This document shows, piece after piece, positions 6,846 through 12,927 of a stretch of 13,611 bases of DNA. Both the position numbers and the translations under genes were made by a program. The notes beneath the pieces are model-generated. The model saw only the letters and a program-made list of their open reading frames with translations, did not search any database and had not been told where the DNA came from. The stretch comes from WACF01 sp040880205 (GTDB lineage Bacteria; Pseudomonadota; Gammaproteobacteria; Pseudomonadales; Cellvibrionaceae): assembly GCA_040880205.1 (NCBI GenBank), contig JBBDIU010000137.1, positions 1 through 13,611 on the forward strand, in the 5' to 3' direction. The stretch's first letter is position 1, and every line of letters begins with the position of its first letter.

Positions 6846-7616
6846 ATGTTGCGTAAAAAAATTACTGTGGGCAAATTGGAGTTCCGGCTCAATTGGGTCG
6901 TCGCGGCCTGCGTTATTTCGGTCGTTGGTGGTTTGGCCCGGCTCGGCATCTGGCAGTTGGAACGTGCCGAGGAAAAGATCGCGCTTCAGGATAGCTATCG
7001 CGAGATGCGGAAGATGGCGCCAAGCGCCATTGAGCACGTGCCTCTGGCCGGGCGCGAGTACGATGCAATCCAGCTGCAAAATCGCCGGGTAACCGTGCAC
7101 GGTGAATACCTGAACGACAAATCCCTGTTTCTCATTTATCAAAGCTATGAGGAACAGATCGGCTTCGAGATAATGACTCCGGTCAAACTGGTGGAGCGGG
7201 ACGAGATCGTGCTGGTAAGCCGAGGCTGGACCGGAGCGGCTACCTATGAGGCGCTAAAGCAAAGCCTGCCCGCCATTGACGGGGTGCGGGAGTTGCAGGG
7301 GCAGATCTACGTACCGCGCGAGGCGGAGGCGGCCAGGAAAAATAATATTGAGACGGTAAAGTGGCCGCTACTTCTTCGTCATATGAACACGGATGAATTG
7401 CAGCCTTTGTTTTCAAGCCCGTTATTTCCTTACGTGGTGCGCTTGAATGAAGGGCAGAGCGGGGTGCTGGTGCGACACTGGCCAGAAGTGCAAGTGGACG
7501 CCGGGCGCAATTTTTCCTATGCCTTGCAGTGGTTCTCCATGGCAATCGCCGTGGCCGTCGTCAGTTTGATTCTCAGCAGCAATATCCTGACCTTGCTGGG
7601 TGTGAAAGCTAAGTAG
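6846..7616 (+). CDS. SURF1-family cytochrome oxidase assembly protein
   Basis: The 256-residue inner-membrane protein is placed in the SURF1 family, which helps insert haem a into oxidase subunit I. The topology fits: membrane segments at about 17-34 and 230-250 flank a periplasmic domain. Family marks are GIWQLER (34-40), SRGW (125-128) and YALQWF (225-230). In human and many bacterial SURF1 proteins a conserved histidine stands three residues before the tyrosine of the last motif. Here that place is Asn222, and no histidine occurs between 212 and 225. A stop codon directly precedes the ATG, so the start cannot lie upstream. The oxidase operon it probably serves is 2.2 kb away on the other strand. 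Confidence 0.92.
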   Translation: MLRKKITVGKLEFRLNWVVAACVISVVGGLARLGIWQLERAEEKIALQDSYREMRKMAPSAIEHVPLAGREYDAIQLQNRRVTVHGEYLNDKSLFLIYQSYEEQIGFEIMTPVKLVERDEIVLVSRGWTGAATYEALKQSLPAIDGVRELQGQIYVPREAEAARKNNIETVKWPLLLRHMNTDELQPLFSSPLFPYVVRLNEGQSGVLVRHWPEVQVDAGRNFSYALQWFSMAIAVAVVSLILSSNILTLLGVKAK

Positions 7617-7659
7617 CGTTCAATAAGAATTCCTCAATCGTGTTTTTGGGAGAAAAGGT

Positions 7660-8550
7660 ATGAAGCGAACACTATCCGCCGTCATTGCTGCATTTGCATT
7701 GATCCACTTGGGCGCAATTGCGCAGAACGAAAGCACCAGTTTGATTGCGCCCGGTGTGGAACTAGTCAAAGTGCGGGGCGATTTCAGTTTTATCGAAGGG
7801 CCGGTTGCCGACGAGGCCGGCAATTTGTATTTTACCGACATTCCCAATAACCGTATTCACAAACTCGATACTGAAGGGAAGTTAACCATTGTTCGCGAGC
7901 AGTCCAATGGCGCCAATGGTTTGATCTTTGATGCGGATGGCAACCTGCTTGCATGCGAGGGTCGTGGTAAGCGCGTGACTTCGATGGCGCCGGATGGCAC
8001 CATCACCGTGCTCGCGCAAGATTACAACGACAAGGAGTTCAACAGCCCCAATGATTTGTGGATCGACGACAAAGGCGGTATCTATTTTACCGACCCAAAC
8101 TACGGCGAGCCGGATAACCTTACCCAGGACGGCGAGCATGTCTATTACCTATGGCCCGACGGAAAGTCCGTGAATCGCGTCGTTTCGGATATGGGCAAGC
8201 CCAACGGTATTGTTGGCACGGCGGACAATAAATTGTTGTACATTGCCGATACGGGGCTACGCAAGGTTTTTGTTTTCAATATCAATAATGATGCGACACT
8301 GGGCCCAAAAAGGGAGTTTATTGACTCCGGTTCAGACGGCATGACACTGGATGAACAGGGCAATCTATATATCACCTGGATTGGTGGCGTCGGCATCTAT
8401 AATCCCGAAGGCGAACGACTCCACTTCATTGAAACCGCGGAGATGCCGACCAATGTCGGTTTTGCGGGTGAAGATCACCAGACCTTGTACATAACTGCTC
8501 GCACCAGTTTGTATGCGCTACAAATGGCGGTTAAAGGACTCCAAAACTAA
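7660..8550 (+). CDS. Secreted SMP-30/gluconolactonase-like beta-propeller protein
   Basis: The 296-residue protein has an apparent signal peptide (MKRTL, then a hydrophobic stretch; cleavage probably after AIAQ near residue 22). SMP-30-type proteins are six-bladed propellers that hydrolyse sugar lactones with one divalent metal. Likely metal ligands are Glu46 (EGP), Asn131 (SPND), Asn182 (KPNG) and Asp226 (SDGM). Propeller-like motifs recur, such as GNLYFTD (54-60), GGIYFTDPNYGE (139-150) and GNLYITW (234-240). The substrate is not predictable. A ribosome site GGGAGAAAAGG lies just before the ATG. The gene starts 43 bases after SURF1, so cotranscription is possible, but no functional link is evident. 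Confidence 0.9.
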   Translation: MKRTLSAVIAAFALIHLGAIAQNESTSLIAPGVELVKVRGDFSFIEGPVADEAGNLYFTDIPNNRIHKLDTEGKLTIVREQSNGANGLIFDADGNLLACEGRGKRVTSMAPDGTITVLAQDYNDKEFNSPNDLWIDDKGGIYFTDPNYGEPDNLTQDGEHVYYLWPDGKSVNRVVSDMGKPNGIVGTADNKLLYIADTGLRKVFVFNINNDATLGPKREFIDSGSDGMTLDEQGNLYITWIGGVGIYNPEGERLHFIETAEMPTNVGFAGEDHQTLYITARTSLYALQMAVKGLQN

Positions 8551-8666
8551 AGATCAATCCAGGCTGCTTGGACACCGTGCCTTTATCAACCGTTGGTCTG
8601 GCAGCCTCAGTACCTTACGTTTTTTCTTATAAGCGAGAAAACTTTTTATTAAAAATATCTCATATC

Positions 8667-8690
8667 CTCGATTGAATTCTCAATTGAATT
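8667..8690. repeat. 12-bp tandem duplication (CTCRATTGAATT twice)
   Basis: CTCGATTGAATT at 8667-8678 is followed directly by CTCAATTGAATT at 8679-8690, with 11 of 12 bases identical. It matches in scale the unit lengths of the repeat clusters upstream of the oxidase operon. Confidence 0.7.
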
Positions 8691-8767
8691 AATGTCCCTG
8701 AGACCGACCAGCCCTTACCATAGGTTCGCACAGTTTCAGCGCGCCATACCCATGGATTGAAAGCAAA

Positions 8768-8835
8768 GCCTCTGGTAAGGCGCGCCTCGTGGGGAACGGT
8801 CCCCCATTTTTGCGAGGGACGCCTTTCCAAGAGGC
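8768..8835. repeat. Long imperfect palindrome able to form a four-helix hairpin
   Basis: Four nested helices stack with small internal loops. GCCTCT (8768-8773) pairs with AGAGGC (8830-8835). AAGGCG (8777-8782) pairs with CGCCTT (8820-8825). CCTCG (8785-8789) pairs with CGAGG (8813-8817). GGGGA (8791-8795) pairs with TCCCC (8800-8804) around an ACGG tetraloop. Two further G-C pairs (8774-8775 with 8827-8828) join the outer helices. Twenty-four paired positions in 68 bases is well beyond chance. A TTTTT run (8807-8811) sits inside the 3' arm, so it is not a simple terminator. It may be a structured RNA, a leader of the esterase mRNA, or a REP/MITE-like repeat. Confidence 0.7.
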
Positions 8836-8889
8836 GCAACATCGCCAGCGGCTTTATATGGCCCGGTAACCAATGCGGCTGGTAATAAC

Positions 8890-8971
8890 CGGGTAATGTT
8901 GCATCTTTCTGCGAATATGACCAATCGGTATTACTGAAATGGCATTACCCGCGCATTTGGCGACATATTCG
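8890..8971. repeat. Two interleaved inverted repeats upstream of the esterase gene
   Basis: CGGGTAATG (8890-8898) is the perfect reverse complement of CATTACCCG (8943-8951), and CGAATATG (8912-8919) is that of CATATTCG (8964-8971). The arms alternate A-B-A'-B', so the two helices either form a pseudoknot or exclude each other. Each pair alone could arise by chance in a region this size; the interleaving raises interest. It ends about 100 bases before the esterase ATG. Confidence 0.4.
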
Positions 8972-9073
8972 TATTTCGTGTCATAGCGCACAAAGTGTCT
9001 TGTCGATATATTCAAGGTCGCCACGTACGAAGGGCGTTCAACGAGCAAAAAATTCGATATAGGGGCTACCAGT

Positions 9074-10432
9074 ATGAATAGACAAACCAAAGCATTATTA
9101 CTATCCGCGCGTCGCGCACTTATGGTTATAGCCGTCGGTGTGATATCGCTATCGGCGGCAAGCCTTGGCCAGGCCGCGGTGATTTTCGAGGAATCATTTG
9201 ACAATGGCCTAGGGCAATTCACCGATAGCGGCTACGTGTATACCGGTAGTTACGGTGTCAGAATGCGCGGCGGTTCGTCCAGCGGCGTAATTACCTCCGC
9301 CGCGATTGATGCCAGCGGCCACACCAATTTGGTGCTTAGCTTTGACAGGGTAACGGACGGTCTGGACTGGGGCGAGCGGGGAAATGCGGCTGTTTCCATC
9401 AACGGTGGTAGCTTCACGGTGGTAGATTCCGTACGCTATTCCTCGGGCCGGGTTGAAATCGATCTGGGGTCCTCAGCCGATAACGCCACGGTTGTGCTTC
9501 GTTACTCAATTGATGCCAGCAGTTTTTACGAAACCTATGAAGTCGACAACATCGTTCTCGAAGGGGATACCGACGGCGGCGGCGATCCCGGTGGCGATCC
9601 CGGTGGTGACCCAGGCGGTGATCCCACGACTGGTACACCTTCTTGTACGAATCTGCTACCCGGACAGTTCGATTGTACGGTGAGTGGTCGTGATGTGAAC
9701 ATCTATGTGCCCGCTTCCTATGACGGCTCGGTTGCCGTACCGCTGGTGGTCGATATGCACGGCTATACCAGCAGTAACTCCGCCCAGCAGTCGATTTCGG
9801 AGTGGGATGATCTGGCGGACGTGGAAGGTTTCATTGTTGCGTACCCGCAGGGTGTTAGCAATTCGTGGAATGCGCAGGGCTCATGCTGTGGCAGCTCCAG
9901 CGCGGACGACGTAACCTTCATTCGCAACGTAGTAGCCCACGTGCAAAACCACGGTACCATCGACGCCAGCCGCATCTATGCGACGGGTCTGTCCAATGGT
10001 GGTTCCATGACGCACACGCTCGCCTGCGAAGCTGCCGATTTGTTCGCCGGGGCCTCGGCCGTGTCCTACGGTATTTCCGGCGGCAGCAGCATGAACTCGA
10101 TCGTGAGCAATTGCCAGTCCACCTTGTCCCAAGGCATTCCGGTGGTGCACTTCCACGGCACCAGCGATGGGATTGTGAGCTATAACAACGGCGTTCTCGA
10201 TTCGCTCGGCGCCCAAGACAGCCTTGAAGCTTGGCGGCGGGTGCAGAGCTGCAGTACGTCGAGCACTACGGAGTCGAAATCCTCCAACACCTCGTGCAAG
10301 ACACATTCAAGCTGTATTGACGGTGTCCAGGTAAGCATGTGCACGGTTAGTGGAGGCGGTCATGGTCTGTACCCTGACGTCAATGGCGCTGGCATACCGA
10401 GATTCTCCTGGGATTTCTTCGAAAACAACTAA
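9074..10432 (+). CDS. Secreted two-domain esterase, PHB depolymerase/feruloyl esterase-like
   Basis: The 452-residue protein begins with a long signal peptide (basic start, hydrophobic 15-31, likely cleavage after GQA near residue 34). Residues 36-165 look like a beta-sandwich accessory domain (EESFDNGLGQF near its start, YEVDNIVLEG near its end), possibly for binding. A flexible linker of four Gly-Gly-Asp-Pro units (169-184) follows. The C-terminal alpha/beta hydrolase (about 190-450) fits the LpqC/PHB-depolymerase and type 1 feruloyl esterase group. Ser307 lies in GLSNGGS, Asp365 in HGTSDG and His430 in GGGHG; His229-Gly230 (DMHG) helps form the oxyanion hole. Many paired cysteines suit an extracellular enzyme. 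Substrate (polyester, acetyl- or feruloyl-polysaccharide) is not decidable. AGGGG precedes the ATG, and a strong terminator follows. Confidence 0.88.
   Translation: MNRQTKALLLSARRALMVIAVGVISLSAASLGQAAVIFEESFDNGLGQFTDSGYVYTGSYGVRMRGGSSSGVITSAAIDASGHTNLVLSFDRVTDGLDWGERGNAAVSINGGSFTVVDSVRYSSGRVEIDLGSSADNATVVLRYSIDASSFYETYEVDNIVLEGDTDGGGDPGGDPGGDPGGDPTTGTPSCTNLLPGQFDCTVSGRDVNIYVPASYDGSVAVPLVVDMHGYTSSNSAQQSISEWDDLADVEGFIVAYPQGVSNSWNAQGSCCGSSSADDVTFIRNVVAHVQNHGTIDASRIYATGLSNGGSMTHTLACEAADLFAGASAVSYGISGGSSMNSIVSNCQSTLSQGIPVVHFHGTSDGIVSYNNGVLDSLGAQDSLEAWRRVQSCSTSSTTESKSSNTSCKTHSSCIDGVQVSMCTVSGGGHGLYPDVNGAGIPRFSWDFFENN
9578..9625 (+). repeat. 12-bp in-frame repeat encoding the GGDP linker
   Basis: Four units, at 9578, 9590, 9602 and 9614, each encode Gly-Gly-Asp-Pro. 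The first two are nearly identical at the DNA level and the later ones differ at wobble positions. The repeat joins the accessory and catalytic domains of the esterase and could change length by slippage without breaking the frame. Confidence 0.85.
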
Positions 10433-10449
10433 AACGTTTTCTTGAATTC

Positions 10450-10481
10450 GCCTCCACGCCGACGCGTGGGGGCTTTTTTTT
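10450..10481 (+). terminator. Rho-independent terminator of the esterase gene
   Basis: GCCTCCACGC (10450-10459) pairs with GCGTGGGGGC (10464-10473) over 10 bp, with one G-T wobble and a 4-base loop, followed by eight T (10474-10481). It lies 17 bases after the esterase stop. It also separates the gene from the convergent ilvBN operon, whose own terminator was not clearly seen. Confidence 0.93.
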
Positions 10482-10575
10482 GATTCAAAGCAGGTGATTT
10501 CAAGCTTGTAATATCAATGCTCATCGGTGCGAACGTTTGCGGTGGCGAGCGTGGTTCGGTTCATTCCAATCCGGA

Positions 10576-10878
10576 TTAGGAAAACAAGGATTTAAGCTGA
10601 GTGAAAACCCTGTGCTCCACGCCGTGGCGCTCCACATCCAACACGTCTCGCAGTTTGCGCAGTTGCTGAATAACCTGTTCCAGTCGCGCGTCTTCGTTCA
10701 CCAGCAACCAAATCGCACTGTATCGGACGTCTTTCATGGGCAGGCAAATAATGCCTTCCATATTGTACGCTCGCCGCGCCAATAGCCCGCAGACATGAGA
10801 CATAACACCGGGATGGTTTCTCACTTTCAGTTCCAGCACCGATTGCGCCCTTTTGTCGAGCTTCGTTAATGCGTTCAT
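10576..10878 (-). CDS. ilvN: Acetohydroxyacid synthase I small (regulatory) subunit
   Basis: The 100-residue protein closely resembles E. coli IlvN (96 residues): a single ACT domain with VRNHPGVMSHVCGLLARRAYN (written here only as a landmark, about 20-40), EGIICLP (42-48) and IWLLVNEDARLEQVI (56-70). The ACT domain binds valine and mediates feedback inhibition while stimulating the large subunit. This is the short, single-ACT type that goes with isozyme I, unlike the longer IlvH. The ATG directly follows the ilvB stop, and its ribosome site GGAGG lies within the last ilvB codons, implying translational coupling and matched subunit amounts. Confidence 0.95.
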   Translation of the reverse strand: MNALTKLDKRAQSVLELKVRNHPGVMSHVCGLLARRAYNMEGIICLPMKDVRYSAIWLLVNEDARLEQVIQQLRKLRDVLDVERHGVEHRVFTQLKSLFS

Positions 10879-12570
10879 CTACGCCTCCTCGACCTCATTA
10901 ATCATGTTTTTGTTTGCCGCGCCCGGCGGAACCATGGGAAAAACCATGGCGTTTTCCGCGATGGGGACATCGATCAAGCAAGGCCCCGGGGTTTGCAACG
11001 CGTTTGCGAGATCGGCGATGGGATCGTCGGACATGCCCAGATCGCAACCGCTCGCCCCCATGGCTTCGGCAATGGCCGCAAAGCTCAAACGCTGTTTGTT
11101 TTGCGTGGCGTTAAGTCGCCCACCATAGAACAGTGATTGTTGTTGGCGAACCAGGCCCAGATTGTTGTTGTTCATAACCACGATTTTAATATTCAAGCTG
11201 TGCTCGGCGGCGGTGTCCAGTTCCTGGATGTTCATCATGATGCTGCCGTCGCCGCTAATACACACTACGGGCCGTTCCGGCTGCGCGAGAGCCGCACCAA
11301 TGGCCGCTGGCATGCCAAAGCCCATGGTCCCCAGTCCGCCGGAGCTAATCCACTGTCGTGGTCGCCGAAATGGAAAGGCCTGGGCGGCCCACATTTGATG
11401 TTGTCCCACGTCAGTGACAATGGTGGCGGCATCGCCGACGGTGCGGGATAGTAGCTTGAGCAGTCCGTAGGGAGAAAACGGATCTTCTTCATTGACATCG
11501 GAACCAATAGCAGAGCAAACCAACGGGAAGCGTTGTTTAAGAAATGCCACGCGTTCCAGCCAGTTTGGTCGTCGCATGGGTTGGGCTTGCTGCAAATAGC
11601 GCGTAATGGTGGAACCGATGTCAGCGCGTATTGCCAGGGACGGCCGTTTTATTTTGCCCAATTCACTGGCATCGATGTCGATGTGAATGATGTTGGCCCG
11701 GGGACAAAAGCCGCTAACCTTGCCCGTGGCGCGATCATCGAAACGTACGCCCGCACCAATTAGCAAGTCACATTCTTCCAGTATCATGTTGGTAAAACGC
11801 GCACCGTGCATTCCCAACATGCCCAAGTGCAGTGGATGATCCGATGGCACAACACCCAAGCCCATGAAGGTGGAAACCGCGGGTAGGTCCTGACTTTCGG
11901 CCATTTGCAGCAGTTCGCGATGGCAATTGGAATGAACCACGCCACCGCCCACCATCAACACCGGCCGTTGCGCGGCGCCAATCATGGCGCGCAGTTGTTC
12001 CAGCTCAACTGCCGTGGGATCGGGTTTCGCTTGCGGGGTCATGGGAAGTGGCCACTGATTGACGTCAACAACTTCGAGTTGCACGTCCTTGGGAATATCG
12101 ATGGCAACGGGTCCCGCTCGGCCCGAGCAGGCAATTTGGAATGCCTCGGGAACGACCTCCAGTAGTTCGGTGGCGGAACGCACCAGAAAATTGTGTTTGG
12201 TAATGGGCAGCATCAGCCCGAAGGTGTCCACTTCCTGAAAGGCGTCGGTACCAATTAAATGCTGGGCGACCTGACCGGTAATGGCGATGAGCGGGATTGA
12301 ATCCAGATGGGCATCGGCCACCGCCGTGAGCAAGTTGGTCGCGCCCGGCCCGGAACTGGCCAAACACACGGCCGGCTTGCCGGTAACCCGAGCCATGCCT
12401 TGGGCGATAAATCCCGCGCCCTGTTCATGTCGCGTCAGCACATGTTGGATATCGCTGGCAAACAGAGCGTCATACAAGGGTAAGCTGGCGCCACCGGGAA
12501 TACCTGCAATGCGGGTGATTCCCTGTTGTTCCAGCAGCTTTATTGTTAGTTGTGCTCCGTTGAGCTTCAT
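10879..12570 (-). CDS. ilvB: Acetohydroxyacid synthase I large (catalytic) subunit
   Basis: The 563-residue thiamine diphosphate enzyme (E. coli IlvB has 562) condenses two pyruvates to acetolactate, or pyruvate with 2-ketobutyrate, in the cytoplasm. The N-terminal domain has the catalytic Glu49 (RHEQGAG) and SSGPGATNLL (72-81). A central FAD-binding-type domain spans about 190-350. The C-terminal domain has the metal/ThDP motif from GDGS (440-443) to NNNN (467-470). In isozyme II a tryptophan in VRQWQ favours 2-ketobutyrate; here the aligned residue is Gln477 (VRQQQ), as in E. coli isozyme I. This predicts little substrate preference. A ribosome site AAAGGA precedes the ATG. Expression is probably set by the leader-peptide attenuator just upstream. 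Confidence 0.96.
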   Translation of the reverse strand: MKLNGAQLTIKLLEQQGITRIAGIPGGASLPLYDALFASDIQHVLTRHEQGAGFIAQGMARVTGKPAVCLASSGPGATNLLTAVADAHLDSIPLIAITGQVAQHLIGTDAFQEVDTFGLMLPITKHNFLVRSATELLEVVPEAFQIACSGRAGPVAIDIPKDVQLEVVDVNQWPLPMTPQAKPDPTAVELEQLRAMIGAAQRPVLMVGGGVVHSNCHRELLQMAESQDLPAVSTFMGLGVVPSDHPLHLGMLGMHGARFTNMILEECDLLIGAGVRFDDRATGKVSGFCPRANIIHIDIDASELGKIKRPSLAIRADIGSTITRYLQQAQPMRRPNWLERVAFLKQRFPLVCSAIGSDVNEEDPFSPYGLLKLLSRTVGDAATIVTDVGQHQMWAAQAFPFRRPRQWISSGGLGTMGFGMPAAIGAALAQPERPVVCISGDGSIMMNIQELDTAAEHSLNIKIVVMNNNNLGLVRQQQSLFYGGRLNATQNKQRLSFAAIAEAMGASGCDLGMSDDPIADLANALQTPGPCLIDVPIAENAMVFPMVPPGAANKNMINEVEEA

Positions 12571-12619
12571 GGCCGTGGTCCTTTGTAGAATGTTTGGGCA
12601 TGGTTGGATGATCAGGCAT

Positions 12620-12656
12620 AAAAAAACCCCCTTTGGCTTGTCGCCAAAGGGGGTTT
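12620..12656 (-). terminator. Attenuator terminator in the ilvBN leader
   Basis: On the minus strand CCCCCTTTGGC (12653-12643) pairs perfectly with GCCAAAGGGGG (12637-12627) around a 5-base loop (GACAA). Flanking AAA and TTT can extend the stem to 14 bp. A run of seven T (12626-12620) follows. It lies between the leader peptide stop and the ilvB ATG, about 50 bases before the latter, which is the arrangement of a transcription attenuator. Confidence 0.93.
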
Positions 12657-12749
12657 CTGTGTTTCTTCTAGAAATTACCCGCTACGGCGACAGCCTTAAG
12701 CCCACCACAATCACCAGCGCCACGACGCCAAGGACGCGGTGTAGCGGGT
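12635..12749 (-). promoter_or_regulatory. Antiterminator and protector pairings of the ilvBN attenuator
   Basis: Two alternative helices can be seen (minus sense). GGCTGTCGCC (12695-12686, the last leader codons) can pair with GGCGACAAGCC (12645-12635), which is the end of one terminator arm, its loop and the start of the other arm. The helix has 10 bp with one bulged A and would break the terminator. Separately, ACCCGCTAC (12749-12741, leader codons 12-15) is exactly complementary to GTAGCGGGT (12685-12677, across the stop codon). A ribosome stalled at codons 17-27 would cover the first segment and leave the antiterminator strand free. A ribosome reaching the stop would cover that strand and let the terminator form. 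Pairings are seen; the mechanism is inferred from the classical leader-peptide model. Confidence 0.75.
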
Positions 12750-12783
12750 GAATCAGTTGCTGTGCCAGCGGAAATCTCATCAT
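12682..12783 (-). CDS. ilvBN leader peptide, rich in Val, Leu and Ile
   Basis: A 33-codon frame begins with two ATG codons and ends in TAG. Residues 17-31 are VLGVVALVIVVGLRL: six Val, four Leu and one Ile in fifteen residues. In E. coli the ilvBN leader peptide IvbL likewise has runs of Val and Leu whose translation speed controls attenuation; this sequence is not visibly homologous outside that composition. It lies about 30 bases after a predicted transcription start and 26 bases before the terminator hairpin. The ribosome site is weak (GAG about 5 bases before the first ATG). Either ATG could be used. Confidence 0.88.
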   Translation of the reverse strand: MMRFPLAQQLIHPLHRVLGVVALVIVVGLRLSP

Positions 12784-12820
12784 GCAGCTCGGAATGGGTT
12801 TCGTTTAGGTACTGCGAGCT

Positions 12821-12849
12821 ACGATAATCAACGTGCCTCGGAGTGTCAA
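12821..12849 (-). promoter_or_regulatory. Promoter of the ilvBN operon
   Basis: On the minus strand a perfect -35 TTGACA (12849-12844) is followed after 17 bases by TATCGT (12826-12821), four of six matches to the -10 consensus. Transcription would start near 12814, giving a leader of about 30 bases before the leader-peptide ATG. Spacing, position and the downstream attenuator all agree. Confidence 0.8.
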
Positions 12850-12927
12850 GCTGGGCGGTCACTGTTTGCCTGACCCGGGACTCTAAAGTAATCTTTGACA
12901 GCGAAACGGGTGGAGTTCCACATCAGA

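Larger units (their letters stand above)
8551..9073. other. Gene-free region rich in inverted repeats between the SMP-30-like and esterase genes
   Basis: No plausible gene was found; the 122-codon minus frame at 8854-9222 overlaps the esterase start and looks like no known protein. A 7-bp inverted repeat (AGGCTGC 8561-8567 with GCAGCCT 8601-8607) is followed by a run of six T near 8620. It is too open, and too far from the T run, to call a standard terminator, although it lies where SMP-30 transcription should end. Further right are a 12-bp tandem duplication, a long imperfect palindrome and two interleaved inverted repeats, listed separately. The esterase promoter should be here but none was clear. 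Confidence 0.7.

Noticed and set aside
6660..7142. 160-codon minus-strand frame overlapping SURF1
   Set aside because: It is antisense to SURF1, whose motifs are clear, and it has no recognisable features.
8561..8626. Terminator after the SMP-30-like gene
   Set aside because: The 7-bp inverted repeat has a loop of over 30 bases, and the T run is about 12 bases beyond the stem, so it does not meet the usual form; mentioned only in the intergenic entry.
8854..9222. 122-codon minus-strand frame overlapping the esterase start
   Set aside because: It overlaps the signal-peptide region of a well-supported gene and has no family signature.
12895..12923. TTGACA at 12895-12900 as promoter of the beta-lactamase-family gene
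   Set aside because: No -10-like sequence occurs at a suitable distance (CCACAT at 17 bases), and a start there would fall at or after the ATG.
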